A stretch of DNA of 64,000 bases from Pseudomonas taeanensis MS-3 (GTDB lineage Bacteria; Pseudomonadota; Gammaproteobacteria; Pseudomonadales; Pseudomonadaceae). The DNA lies in NCBI RefSeq assembly GCF_000498575.2, contig NZ_AWSQ01000010.1:20590-84589 (forward strand), in the 5' to 3' direction. The notes beneath the pieces are model-generated. The model saw only the letters and a program-made list of their open reading frames with translations. It searched no databases and had not been told where the DNA came from. Numbering within the stretch: position 1 is the first letter of the stretch; every line of letters starts with the position of its first letter. Made by a program: the position numbers and the translations under genes. Below are positions 1 to 8,339 of the stretch, one piece after another.

Positions 1-258
1 GATCGCCAGGGCGATGGCGCACTGCACCGCCTCGGCGTCCGCCACATCGCAGCACAGGCCCAGGGCCTCGGCGTTGTGATGGTCGGCCAGGTGTTGCACC
101 AGGCTGTCCAGCGCCGCCTGCTGCAAATCGAGAATCACCAGGCGCGCGCCGGCCTGAGCCAGGCGCACGGCCAGGGCGCGGCCGATGCCGGCACAACCAC
201 CGCTGATCAACACGACCTTGCGATCGAACACTTTGTTGGCGAATACCTTGCGGTACAT
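1..258 (-). CDS. Short-chain dehydrogenase/reductase, N-terminal part only
   Basis: The minus strand from an ATG at 258 reads without a stop to the window edge, giving the first 86 residues. The protein begins MYRKVFANKVFDRKV and then shows a Rossmann nucleotide-binding start, VVLISGGCAGIGRALA, which matches the glycine-rich TGxxxGIG motif of the SDR family. An acidic residue at the end of the second strand (VILDLQQ) favours NAD(H) over NADPH. The catalytic Ser-Tyr-Lys part lies off the left edge, so the substrate cannot be told. It is on the same strand as, and about 30 bp downstream of, the CDGSH protein gene, so the two could be cotranscribed. Confidence 0.8.
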   Translation of the reverse strand, partial: MYRKVFANKVFDRKVVLISGGCAGIGRALAVRLAQAGARLVILDLQQAALDSLVQHLADHHNAEALGLCCDVADAEAVQCAIALAI

Positions 259-288
259 GCTTCCCCCGGTTATCTGGCTTTGCCCCTA

Positions 289-528
289 CTACAGCTTGTT
301 ATGGCTGCCGTCGCAACAGGGCGGCGTATGGCTGTGCTTGCAGCCACAAAAGTACAGGGTGTCGCTGTGCTCGGCATGATATTTCAACGGGGTGATGCCC
401 GTGCCTTTATGGCTGCCGTCGCAAAACGGTTGAGTGGCGCTACGCCCGCAACGACACCAGAAATAGTCCTCCCCCACTTGCACCGCCACCGGATAAGGCC
501 CGCGCTGGGCAATCAACGGCTCAGTCAT
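289..528 (-). CDS. CDGSH-type iron-sulfur protein with two CDGSH motifs
   Basis: A 79-residue protein carrying two complete CDGSH signatures, CRCGRSATQPFCDGSH and CGCKHSHTPPCCDGSH. Each has the CxC...C...H ligand set that holds a redox-active 2Fe-2S cluster in mitoNEET-type proteins. The reading frame is open further upstream to 603, but the ATG at 528 is preceded by a GAGG about 8-10 nt away and puts the first conserved block near the N-terminus, so I chose it. There is no signal peptide or membrane segment, so it is likely a soluble cytoplasmic electron-transfer or cluster-binding protein. The precise partner is unknown; the adjacent dehydrogenase fragment is a possible one. Confidence 0.8.
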   Translation of the reverse strand: MTEPLIAQRGPYPVAVQVGEDYFWCRCGRSATQPFCDGSHKGTGITPLKYHAEHSDTLYFCGCKHSHTPPCCDGSHNKL

Positions 529-643
529 ATCGACATCCTCACTCGCGAGCGCAATGCCCACGCCAGCCAGGCAGTCGCCAGGGCGCTTCTCGGGTATGCT
601 CACGTTCCTCCAGCATAGCCAAGCCTTAGTGGCCTAGCCCTCA

Positions 644-1735
644 ATGATCCTGCCTCGCCCACTGTACATCGCCGTATCCGGCCTACTGCTCGTCCTCGGT
701 TGCCTGCTCGCGCTGGTCTACAGCCTGGCCTGGCGTCCCGCCGAGCGCGAGGCCGCCCCGGTCAGTTGTGCGGCCAAGGCGCCGATACTGCAACCAGGCC
801 AGGCCTTGAAGGTGATGACCTGGAACGTGCAATACCTGGCCGGCAAAGGCTACGTCTTCTGGTACGACCTGGACGACGGCAGCGGCCCCGACCGACGCCC
901 GAGCAGCGCCGACCTGGCCACGACCCTCGCCGCAGTGGCGCGAGTCATCCGCGACGAGCAGCCGGACCTGGTTCTGCTGCAAGAGCTGCATGACGGCGCC
1001 AAAGCCAGCGACTACCAGGATCAACTGGCGCTGCTGCAGGCGCGCCTGAGCAACCTCTACCCATGCAACAGCCAGGCCTTCTACTGGAAAGCCGGGTTCG
1101 TCCCGCACCCGAAGATTCTCGGCAGCGTCGGCATGAAGCTCGGCACCCTCAGCCGTTACCGCATCGCGCGCGCCGAACGTCTGCAACTGCCACGAATGCC
1201 GGCCGATCCGCTGAGCCGTCTGTTCGACTTGCAGCGCGCGCTGCTGGTCAGCTACCTGCCCGTGCGCGGCGGCGGTCAATTGGCGGCGATCAACACTCAC
1301 CTGGACGCCTTCGCCCAGGGCGATGACACCATGCACCAGCAGGTAGCGATGACCGCCAAGCTGCTCGACCAGCTGCAGGCCGCAAACACGCCCTGGCTAC
1401 TCGGCGGCGACTTCAACCTGTTGCCGCCCGGCCAGTACCAGCACCTGCCAGCGGCCCAGCGCAGCTGGTATGCCGCCGACAGCGAGCTGCAGGTCCTGGC
1501 CGCACGCTACCCGATGATCCCCAGCCTGGCCGAAGCTGGCGGCGCGCAGCAGGCCGCCTGGTACACCCACTTCCCCAACGACCCCGACGTGCAGGGGCCC
1601 GACCGCACCCTCGACTACCTGTTTCACAGCCCGCAACTGACCCGTCTGGACGCCCAGGTACGCCGGCACGACAGCCTGAGCATCTCCGATCATTTTCCGC
1701 TGAGCGCCCGCCTGCTGTTGCCAACGCTAGATTAG
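644..1735 (+). CDS. Endonuclease/exonuclease/phosphatase family protein, membrane-anchored or exported
   Basis: A 363-residue protein with an N-terminal hydrophobic segment (residues about 7-27). The rest is an EEP-superfamily metal-dependent phosphoesterase domain. Visible active-site blocks are VMTWNVQYL (metal-binding Asn), LLQEL (catalytic Glu), GGDFNL (Asp/Asn) and the terminal SDHFPL (Asp-His pair). Members of this fold cleave phosphodiester bonds in nucleic acids, inositol phosphates or sphingolipids, so the substrate is open. The hydrophobic start contains a Cys (VLGCLLA) that could be a lipobox, but the segment continues hydrophobic after it, so a simple membrane anchor is as likely. 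It stands alone on the plus strand, followed by the solute-binding protein gene 114 bp later. Confidence 0.8.
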   Translation: MILPRPLYIAVSGLLLVLGCLLALVYSLAWRPAEREAAPVSCAAKAPILQPGQALKVMTWNVQYLAGKGYVFWYDLDDGSGPDRRPSSADLATTLAAVARVIRDEQPDLVLLQELHDGAKASDYQDQLALLQARLSNLYPCNSQAFYWKAGFVPHPKILGSVGMKLGTLSRYRIARAERLQLPRMPADPLSRLFDLQRALLVSYLPVRGGGQLAAINTHLDAFAQGDDTMHQQVAMTAKLLDQLQAANTPWLLGGDFNLLPPGQYQHLPAAQRSWYAADSELQVLAARYPMIPSLAEAGGAQQAAWYTHFPNDPDVQGPDRTLDYLFHSPQLTRLDAQVRRHDSLSISDHFPLSARLLLPTLD

Positions 1736-1849
1736 GTTGAGGGAGACGTCGGTACAGGCGGGGCTGGACAAAGCCCGTGGCACTTCGCCATGCTCTGCCT
1801 GGTGACATCTTTATAACTACAAGACGGCCATGAGCCGCGGCCCTGTTCG

Positions 1850-2596
1850 ATGCCAATACGTCTCTGCCTAGCGCTGGTTGCCGCGCTTGGCTGCGCTACC
1901 AGCCATGCTCAAACCGTCGCCAACGGATCACTCCCGCTGATCCAGGTCGGCTTTTATGAATTCCCCCCCTATTCCTACAGCGACCGCCAAGGCCGGCCAC
2001 AAGGCGCGATCCTGCAGTTGACCGAACGCCTGTTACAACACGCCGGCTACCAGGCCCAGTTCCGCTCCTACCCGGGAGCCCGGGTCTACAGCGGCCTGCA
2101 AAACGGCAGCGTACAGCTCTGGCCCGGCGCACCCGGCAAGCCGGAACTGGCCGCGGACACCCTGGAGACCCGCACGCAAATCGGCGAGATCATCCTCAAC
2201 CTGTACTTCCGGCGCGACACCCTGCTCCCGCGCATCCCCGAGGACCTGCAGGGGCGCGGGCTGATCCTGATCAGTGGCTACACTTACTGGCAGCCAACCA
2301 ACGCACTGCTCAACGACCCTGCCCTGGCGATCCAGCAGCACCGTACCGGCAGCCACACTGCCGCGCTGGAGATGCTCCAGCGCCGTCGCGGCGATTACCT
2401 GCTCGACTATCAGACCCCGGTGGAACAGGCACGGCGGCGTTTGGGCATGGCCGAACTGCCCTTCGTGGTTCTGCAGCGGGTGCCGCTGAAACTGATAGTC
2501 TCGCGCCACACGCCCGGCGCCGAGGCCCTGCGCGATGCGCTGGACCGCGCCTATCAGGAGTTGCAGGAGGCCGGTGAAGACTTACGCCTGCCTTGA
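1850..2596 (+). CDS. Periplasmic solute-binding protein, SBP_bac_3-like
   Basis: A 248-residue protein with a signal peptide (MPIRLCLALVAALGCATSHA, cut after about residue 20) followed by a type II periplasmic binding fold. The characteristic start IQVGFYEFPPYSYSDRQG and a following GAILQLTERLLQHAGY fit the amino-acid-binding family 3. There is no permease or ATPase gene beside it, so it is an orphan: it may feed a transporter elsewhere, act as a sensor domain protein, or bind a ligand without transport. The gene ends 24 bp from the convergent hrpB stop. An upstream ATG at 1830 is out of frame. Confidence 0.75.
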   Translation: MPIRLCLALVAALGCATSHAQTVANGSLPLIQVGFYEFPPYSYSDRQGRPQGAILQLTERLLQHAGYQAQFRSYPGARVYSGLQNGSVQLWPGAPGKPELAADTLETRTQIGEIILNLYFRRDTLLPRIPEDLQGRGLILISGYTYWQPTNALLNDPALAIQQHRTGSHTAALEMLQRRRGDYLLDYQTPVEQARRRLGMAELPFVVLQRVPLKLIVSRHTPGAEALRDALDRAYQELQEAGEDLRLP

Positions 2597-2620
2597 GTCA
2601 GACGGGCTAGCTGCAGCGCC

Positions 2621-5170
2621 TTACTTTCTCGGTTTGGCCCGCGCCGTGGGCTCGGCGATCAACGGGTCGTCCGGCCAGTAGTGCTTGGGGTAGCGCCCCT
2701 TCAGATCCTTCTTCACCTCGGCGTAGGTGCTGCGCCAGAAGTTGCCCAGGTCCTGGGTCACCTGCACCGGGCGCCGCGCCGGCGATAACAGGTGCAGCTT
2801 GACCACTTGCCGACCACCGGCGATGCGCGGCGTCTCGGCCAGGCCGAACAGCTCCTGCAAGCGCACCGCCAGCACTGGCGGCTGCTCGCTGTAATCCAGG
2901 CCGATGCGCGACCCGGACGGCACCGCCAGGGTGCGCGGCGCCAGTTCGTCCAGGCGCTGTGGCAGCGGCCAGGGCAGCAGATTCTGCAGCAGGCTGGACA
3001 GGTCCAGATTGGCGAAGTGACTGAGGCGGGTGACCGGTGCCAGATAAGGTTGCAGCCACTCTTCCAGACTGGCCAGCAACGCCGCATCGCTGACATCCGG
3101 CCATTCGCTGTGGCCTTTCTCGGTCAGTTCCAGATGGCGCAGCAGCAGCACCCGCGCCTGCCACTGGCGTCGCTCAGGAGTCCAGGGCAGCAGCTCCAGG
3201 CCCTTGCGCCGGACCAGGCCGAGCAAGGCGCGACTGCGCTGCGCCTCGTCCAGCCTGGCCAGTGGCTCGCGGCTCAACACCAGTTCACCGACCTTGCGCT
3301 GGCGCTCGGCACGCAGCACACCTTCGCGCTCGTCCCAGTCGAGCAGCTGCAATTCACTGACCTGCTCACTCAGCACCGATTCGAACAATTGCGGCTCAAG
3401 CTCGGCGGCCTGGTAGATGCGTTCCTCGCGCTGACCCTGACGGCTGCCCAGATCGGCGACCACCAGCCACTCATGCTTCATCAGCCCATCGACTTCGCCG
3501 AACATCGCCGCGCGGCCGTTGGCCAGACGGTATTCGGCGCCGCCGGCGCGGCGCTGCTGGGCCACCCGATCCGGGTAGGCGAACGCCAGCAAGGCGCCGA
3601 GCCAGCGCGGATGTTCGGGGTCGGCCACCGGCGTGACCGGCGCGCGACGCCCGAGCAGCCCCTGAAATTGCCGGGCCAGTTGCCGGGCCCGCTGCACCCC
3701 GCCTTGAGCCCCGCGCGCGGCCTTGCCGGCGCCGCTGAGCAAAGTCAGGCGACTGTGCAGGTCGGCGCCGGCGCCGCGCAGGAGGTCCCGTTCGCCGAGC
3801 AGCGCGGCCAAGTCGCAGGCCAGCGCGCCGAGGCCCAAGGCCTGGCCGCGCAGCAGCAGATGGGCAATTCGCGGATGGGCTGGCAATTCGGCCATGGCCT
3901 GGCCATGGGCGGTCAGTACGCCGCGCGCATCCAGCGCCCCGAGGCGCGTCAGTAGGTCCTGGGCCTGGGCATAGGCCGCGGCCGGCGGTGGATCGAGCCA
4001 GGCCAGTTCATCCGGCGCCACGCCCCAGCGCGCCAGCTGCAAGGCCAACCCCGCCAGGTCGGCCTGGAGAATTTCCGCAGCGGCATAGGCCGCCAGTTGC
4101 TCGTGCTGCGCCTGCGACCACAGCCGGTAACAGACCCCGGGTTCGAGTCGCCCGGCACGCCCGGCACGCTGAGTGGCGCTGGCGCGAGCAATGCGCTGGG
4201 TGTCCAGACGGGTCATGCCGCTGCCCGGATCGAAGCGCGGCACCCGCGCCAGACCGGCGTCCACCACCACTCGCACGCCGTCGATGGTCAGGCTGGTTTC
4301 GGCGATATTGGTCGCCAGCACCACCTTGCGCATGCCCGCCGGTGCCGGTTCGATGGCCGCGCGCTGGGCATTCAGGTCCAGCTCGCCATGCAGCGGGCAC
4401 AGGCGAATCTCACTACGTCCGCTCAGGGCCTCGGCCAACTGCTCGTTGACCCGGCGAATCTCCGCCTGTCCCGGCAGAAACACCAGCAGGCTGCCCGGCT
4501 CATCGGCCAGGGCCTGCAAGACCGCCTGCACCACCTTGGGCTCGACCCACTCACCGCTCTGCCACGGCGCGCCCCAGCGCATATCCACCGCAAACATGCG
4601 GCCCTCGCTGCGCAGCACCGGCGCGTCGCCGAGCAACGCCGCCAGCTTCTCGCCTTCCAGGGTCGCCGACATCAGCAGCACCTTCAGCGCAGGCTCGCCG
4701 CTGTCCTCGCCGCGCCCCGCTCCTTGACGAAATAGCGCGCGGCCATTCAGGCACAGCGCCAGGGCCAGGTCGGCGTCCAGGCTGCGCTCATGGAACTCGT
4801 CGAAGATCACCAGGCCGACGCCCTCCAACGCCGGATCGTCCTGCAAGCGCCGGGCGAGAATGCCCTCGGTAACCACCTCGATGCGGGTGTTGGGGCCGAC
4901 CTTGCTGTCCAGGCGAATGCGGTAGCCGACGGTTTCCCCGACTTTTTCGCCCAGCTCGCTGGCCAGGCGCTCGGCCGCGGCGCGGGCGGCCAAACGACGT
5001 GGTTCGAGCATGATGATGCGCTGCCCGGCCAACCAGGGCTGATCGAGCAAGGCCAAGGGCACGCGGGTGGTCTTACCGGCACCGGGTGGCGCTTCCAGCA
5101 CCGCTTCGTGGCGATTGAGCAAGGCCTCGCGCAATGCGGGTAACAGGGCATCAATGGGCAGGGAATTCAT
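2621..5170 (-). CDS. hrpB: ATP-dependent RNA helicase HrpB
   Basis: A DEAH-box helicase of about 849 residues, the usual length for HrpB. The Walker A (PGAGKTT, residues 31-37 counted from the GTG at 5176), the DEAH variant DEFH (126-129), the SAT motif (LLMSATLEG) and the C-terminal helicase part with QRAGRAGR are all present, followed by the long HrpB-specific C-terminal domain. A GTG at 5176 is in frame, but the ATG at 5170 has GGAG five bases upstream and is preferred. HrpB is a DExH protein of uncertain substrate in Proteobacteria. It is divergent from the lipoprotein gene at 5333 and convergent with the binding protein at 1850. Confidence 0.93.
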   Translation of the reverse strand: MNSLPIDALLPALREALLNRHEAVLEAPPGAGKTTRVPLALLDQPWLAGQRIIMLEPRRLAARAAAERLASELGEKVGETVGYRIRLDSKVGPNTRIEVVTEGILARRLQDDPALEGVGLVIFDEFHERSLDADLALALCLNGRALFRQGAGRGEDSGEPALKVLLMSATLEGEKLAALLGDAPVLRSEGRMFAVDMRWGAPWQSGEWVEPKVVQAVLQALADEPGSLLVFLPGQAEIRRVNEQLAEALSGRSEIRLCPLHGELDLNAQRAAIEPAPAGMRKVVLATNIAETSLTIDGVRVVVDAGLARVPRFDPGSGMTRLDTQRIARASATQRAGRAGRLEPGVCYRLWSQAQHEQLAAYAAAEILQADLAGLALQLARWGVAPDELAWLDPPPAAAYAQAQDLLTRLGALDARGVLTAHGQAMAELPAHPRIAHLLLRGQALGLGALACDLAALLGERDLLRGAGADLHSRLTLLSGAGKAARGAQGGVQRARQLARQFQGLLGRRAPVTPVADPEHPRWLGALLAFAYPDRVAQQRRAGGAEYRLANGRAAMFGEVDGLMKHEWLVVADLGSRQGQREERIYQAAELEPQLFESVLSEQVSELQLLDWDEREGVLRAERQRKVGELVLSREPLARLDEAQRSRALLGLVRRKGLELLPWTPERRQWQARVLLLRHLELTEKGHSEWPDVSDAALLASLEEWLQPYLAPVTRLSHFANLDLSSLLQNLLPWPLPQRLDELAPRTLAVPSGSRIGLDYSEQPPVLAVRLQELFGLAETPRIAGGRQVVKLHLLSPARRPVQVTQDLGNFWRSTYAEVKKDLKGRYPKHYWPDDPLIAEPTARAKPRK

Positions 5171-5332
5171 GGGCACTCCAATCCGGCAGGCGATTATAAC
5201 GGCGAACGGCTAGCCTGCTTTGTGGGTCTTACTCATGCCGGCCAGCGAAGCCATTCGCGGGAGCACAAAACGCCGCAGTTTTGCCCCAGGAGCCTTGCTA
5301 TAGTTGCGCCACTTTTCATTAGGAGGTGTTCA

Positions 5333-5752
5333 ATGCGCATGCAATCTCGCGTTATCGGCGGTGTTCTCACCGTCACCCTGTTCACCCAGCTGACCGCGTG
5401 CGGCACGCTGTTCTTCCCCGACCGTCGCGGCCAGATCGAAGGCCGGGTAGACCCGGTAGTGGTGGCGTTGGACGCCATCGGCATCCTGTTCTACGTCATC
5501 CCCGGCCTGATCGCCTTCGGCGTCGACTTCGCCACCGGCGCCATCTACCTGCCTAACGGCTACAACGCCCAAGTCGACCCACAGACCCTGAAAAACGCCG
5601 TGGATGCCGACGGCAAGGTCGACAACGCCAAATTGAAAGCGCTGATCGAACAGCACACCGGCCACAACCTGCCACTGGATGACCCACGTCTGATCCAGCA
5701 CCGCGGCAGCGCCGAACAACTGGCGGCCTACGGCCTGCGACCGGCGGCCTGA
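5333..5752 (+). CDS. Small lipoprotein of unknown function (two-segment membrane-like)
   Basis: A 139-residue protein. The frame is open from 5222, but the ATG at 5333 follows a perfect AGGAGGTG Shine-Dalgarno and begins a lipoprotein signal (MRMQSRVIGG ... TQLTACG), with the lipobox Cys at about residue 24. A second hydrophobic stretch (IGILFYVIPGLIAFGVDF) follows. This resembles the small polyprotein-like family of Pseudomonas lipoproteins I cannot name with certainty. It ends in TGA directly joined to the ATG of the DinB gene, so the two are translationally linked. Confidence 0.7.
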   Translation: MRMQSRVIGGVLTVTLFTQLTACGTLFFPDRRGQIEGRVDPVVVALDAIGILFYVIPGLIAFGVDFATGAIYLPNGYNAQVDPQTLKNAVDADGKVDNAKLKALIEQHTGHNLPLDDPRLIQHRGSAEQLAAYGLRPAA

Positions 5753-6259
5753 ATGCAACGCCTGCTCGCCAGCCACCTGGAGCGCCTGCTGAGCTACCAC
5801 GGCTGGGCGTACCAACGCCTCCTGCAAGGGTTGCAGGCCCTGGATGAGGCCGAGTACCGCGCGCCCTGCGGGCTGTACTTCGGCAGCATCCACGGCACCC
5901 TCAACCACCTGGCCGTCGCCGACCGCATCTGGCTCGCGCGCCTGCGCGCGCAGCCGCAGCCCTTTGCCAGCCTGGACGCCGAGGCGGCTACCGAACGCAG
6001 CGCGCTGGCCGATTACCTGCAGCACGGCGTGCAGGCCTGGCTCGAGCAGCTGCACGCCTATGACGACGCCGAACTGCTGCAGCCGCTGGCCTACCGCAAC
6101 ATGCGTGGCGAGGCGCAAGCAAAACCCATCGCCGACCTGGTGCTGCATCTGGTCAACCACGGCAGCCATCATCGCGGCCAGATCAGTGCCGCACTGACCG
6201 CGATGGGCCAAGCCGCGCCGGCGTTGGACTATCTGTACTACCTGCCGGACGCCACGTGA
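5753..6259 (+). CDS. DinB/YfiT-like four-helix metalloprotein
   Basis: A 168-residue protein of the DinB superfamily. Recognisable are the early LSYHGWAYQRLL helix, the GSIHGTLNHLAVADRIWLARL block with the first metal-ligand His, and VLHLVNHGSHHRGQI with the His pair near the C-terminus. These three His positions form the metal site of the family. Members include thiol transferases and DNA-damage-induced proteins, so the reaction is not predicted. The start codon abuts the stop of the upstream lipoprotein gene and its own end overlaps the GTG of the cation transporter, making a tight three-gene operon. Confidence 0.85.
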   Translation: MQRLLASHLERLLSYHGWAYQRLLQGLQALDEAEYRAPCGLYFGSIHGTLNHLAVADRIWLARLRAQPQPFASLDAEAATERSALADYLQHGVQAWLEQLHAYDDAELLQPLAYRNMRGEAQAKPIADLVLHLVNHGSHHRGQISAALTAMGQAAPALDYLYYLPDAT

Positions 6260-7140
6260 CCGTTCCCGCGCAGCATGCCCGCCTGATGCGCCAGGCCACG
6301 GTCGCCGCGCTGGCGGTGGCCCTGAGCCTGTCGCTGGCCAAAGCCATCGCCTGGTGGCTGAGCGGCTCGGTCAGCCTGCTCGCCGGCCTCACCGACTCGC
6401 TGCTGGATGGCGCGGCGTCACTGCTCAACCTGATCGCCGTGCACTACGCCCTGCGCCCGGCGGACGAGGATCACCGCTACGGCCATGGCAAGGCCGAAGC
6501 ACTGGCCGGCCTCGGCCAGGCGCTGTTTATCGGTGCCAGCGCGGTACTGGTCGGCAGCCACGGAGTCGAGCGCCTGCTGCACCCCCAGCCACTCGGTGCG
6601 CCCGACCTGGGCATCGCGGTGATGCTGCTGTCGCTGGCGCTGACCGTCGCCCTGCTGCTGTTCCAGCGCCACGTGGTGCGCCTGACCGGCTCCACCGCGA
6701 TCCGCGCCGACTCGCTGCATTACCGTTCGGACTTGCTGCTCAACAGCAGCATTCTGCTGGCCCTGGTGCTGGCCAGCTTCGGTTGGCCGCAACTCGATGC
6801 ACTGTTCGGCATTGGCATCGCCTTCTATATCCTCTGGAGCGCCATCAGCATTGTCCGCGAAGCGGTGGCGGTGTTGATGGATCAGGAACTGTCGCCTGAG
6901 GTCAGCACGCAGATGCTTGACCTGGTCTGCGCCGTGCCGGGCGTGCTCGGCGCCCATGACCTGCGCACCCGGATTTCAGGTACCCGCTGGTTCGTCCAGC
7001 TGCACATCGAGTTGCCGGGTGAGCTGAGCCTGTTCCAGGCCCACGCCCTGAGCGATCAGGTGGAAGCGACAATTCGCGCCGAGTTTCCGCGCGCCGAGGT
7101 GCTGGTCCACGCCGACCCGATAGCAACGACCGAGTACTGA
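6256..7140 (+). CDS. fieF: Cation diffusion facilitator, FieF/YiiP type
   Basis: A 294-residue inner-membrane proton-coupled exporter for divalent metals such as Fe2+ or Zn2+. Six membrane segments occupy about residues 10-210. The transport-site acid pattern DSLLDGAAS in TM2, HRYGHGKAEALAG between TM2 and TM3, and HYRSDLLLNS (the second His/Asp pair) in TM5 match YiiP. The C-terminal cytoplasmic ferredoxin-like domain has VHADP. Start is GTG at 6256, overlapping the DinB stop by 4 nt. A bidirectional hairpin terminator follows at 7184. Confidence 0.88.
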   Translation: MTVPAQHARLMRQATVAALAVALSLSLAKAIAWWLSGSVSLLAGLTDSLLDGAASLLNLIAVHYALRPADEDHRYGHGKAEALAGLGQALFIGASAVLVGSHGVERLLHPQPLGAPDLGIAVMLLSLALTVALLLFQRHVVRLTGSTAIRADSLHYRSDLLLNSSILLALVLASFGWPQLDALFGIGIAFYILWSAISIVREAVAVLMDQELSPEVSTQMLDLVCAVPGVLGAHDLRTRISGTRWFVQLHIELPGELSLFQAHALSDQVEATIRAEFPRAEVLVHADPIATTEY

Positions 7141-7183
7141 TAGGTCAGGCGCTGCAAGCCGATCCGGCTTAGCCCGGACAGCA

Positions 7184-7211
7184 AAAAGGGAGGCCTCTCG
7201 GCCTCCCTTTT
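7184..7211. terminator. Rho-independent terminator, probably bidirectional
   Basis: AAAAGGGAGGCC, four-base loop TCTC, then GGCCTCCCTTTT: a perfect 12-bp stem with A-tract before and T-tract after. It lies 44 bp after the cation transporter stop, and its symmetry allows it to work in either direction. Confidence 0.9.
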
Positions 7212-7493
7212 CGATCAGTGTCCTGTGCTGGCAATGCTGTCGCCGCTTTCTTCGCCTGCCTGGTTGGGCAGTGCGGACCCGGGTGCCGTGACGATCCGGT
7301 AGGATCGGCGGCTTCCGTTCACCTGATTGGGCGAGCCGGTTGGACATGTCGTCCGGGCCGTGAAACTGAGGTAAAGCTTACGTGCACGGGCGCGACAGAA
7401 GATTGCTAACATTGCTGAAAAATCTATCACTTGCGCAATTTTTAACTCATCAAGCATCATTATCCGCAAGCAAAGAACAAAGGCAGCGCAAAG
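7212..7493. other. Intergenic leader upstream of the Lrp-type regulator
   Basis: About 280 bases with no convincing gene. The last 100 bases before the regulator ATG are A/T-rich (for example GAAAAATCTATCAC and AATTTTTAACTCATC), unlike the surrounding GC-rich DNA, as expected for a promoter and an autoregulated Lrp/AsnC binding region. A minus-strand frame 7215-7469 is open and ends just beside the terminator, but I recognise no protein in it. Confidence 0.4.
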
Positions 7494-7973
7494 ATGAACA
7501 AACTTGACCGCTACGACCTGAACATCCTCGCCGAATTGCAGCGCGACGCCACCTTGTCCAACCAGGATCTGGCCGAGCGCATCGGCCTGTCACCCTCGCC
7601 CTGCTCGCGACGGGTCAAACAATTGCAGGACGACGGCTATATCGTCAGCCAGGTGGCCCTGCTCGATCGCAAGATGCTCGGCCTGAGCCTCACCGCCTAC
7701 GTGCTGATCGGCATGGACCGGCACACCCCGGAGCGCTTCGAGCACTTTCAGGAAACCATCCGCCAATGCCCCGAGGTGCTCGAATGCAGCCTGGTCACCG
7801 GCATGGACGCCGACTATCAGCTCAAGGTGGTGGTGCCGGACATGGATCACTACCAGAAGCTGCTGCTCGGCACCCTGACCCGCATCGATGGGGTCTCCAG
7901 CGTGCGTTCGAGCTTCGTCCTCCAGCAAATCCTCTCCAGCACCCAGCTGCCGCTGCAACACCTGCGCAGCTGA
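7494..7973 (+). CDS. Lrp/AsnC family transcriptional regulator
   Basis: A 159-residue protein with an N-terminal winged helix-turn-helix (MNKLDRYDLNILAELQRDA ... LSNQDLAERIGLSPSPCSRR) and a C-terminal RAM/AsnC ligand domain (VLECSLVTGMDADYQLKVVV). It is of standard family length. Such proteins form octamers and respond to amino acids. The A/T-rich upstream region suits self-binding. No amino-acid catabolic gene is beside it, so its target is unknown. It is followed by the small DUF2788 gene, which has its own promoter. Confidence 0.88.
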   Translation: MNKLDRYDLNILAELQRDATLSNQDLAERIGLSPSPCSRRVKQLQDDGYIVSQVALLDRKMLGLSLTAYVLIGMDRHTPERFEHFQETIRQCPEVLECSLVTGMDADYQLKVVVPDMDHYQKLLLGTLTRIDGVSSVRSSFVLQQILSSTQLPLQHLRS

Positions 7974-7980
7974 GCGGTCA

Positions 7981-8008
7981 CTGACAACGCCGGGGGCTGA
8001 CGTATAAT
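7981..8008 (+). promoter_or_regulatory. Sigma-70 promoter of the DUF2788 gene
   Basis: CTGACA (7981-7986) and a perfect TATAAT (8003-8008) are separated by 16 bases. It lies immediately after the stop of the Lrp-type gene and 100 bases before the next start codon. Confidence 0.65.
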
Positions 8009-8107
8009 CGCCGGCGTTTTTGCGCTGCCCGCGGCGCTGAGTCCCTAGCGCTGGGTCACGCGCCTGGCACAGAACGGTGCAGCCAGCAGTCAATTGATGA
8101 GGTGGAG

Positions 8108-8311
8108 ATGGAACCGGAAGTGTTCGAAGAGTTGATGATGACCACGCTGGTCGGCGCCCTGGTGCTGTTCATGGCGTTTATCGTCTGGGATCTGGCGAAG
8201 AAATCCAAGGCCGGCCGCTTCGGCACCATGATTCTGTTTCTTGCCCTGGGGCTGGGCGTACTCGGCTTTATCATCAAGACCGTGGTGATTGCCGGGATGG
8301 AAGGTATTTAG
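8108..8311 (+). CDS. DUF2788 family small membrane protein
   Basis: A 67-residue protein with two membrane segments (about residues 10-27 and 39-58) joined by a short basic loop (DLAKKSKAGRFG). It matches the small DUF2788 family of Pseudomonas. A GTG six bases upstream is in frame, but the ATG at 8108 with GAGGTGG before it is preferred. Its function is not known. A good sigma-70 promoter lies 100 bp upstream. It ends 28 bp from the convergent rluE gene. Confidence 0.75.
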   Translation: MEPEVFEELMMTTLVGALVLFMAFIVWDLAKKSKAGRFGTMILFLALGLGVLGFIIKTVVIAGMEGI

Positions 8312-8339
8312 CAGCCCTTGCGGCTAGCACAGCACTGAC

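Noticed and set aside
7215..7469. A minus-strand open frame of 84 codons ending at the terminator before the Lrp-type gene
   Set aside because: The end is not obviously random, but no protein family is recognised, the start lies in the A/T-rich promoter region and there is no good ribosome-binding site.
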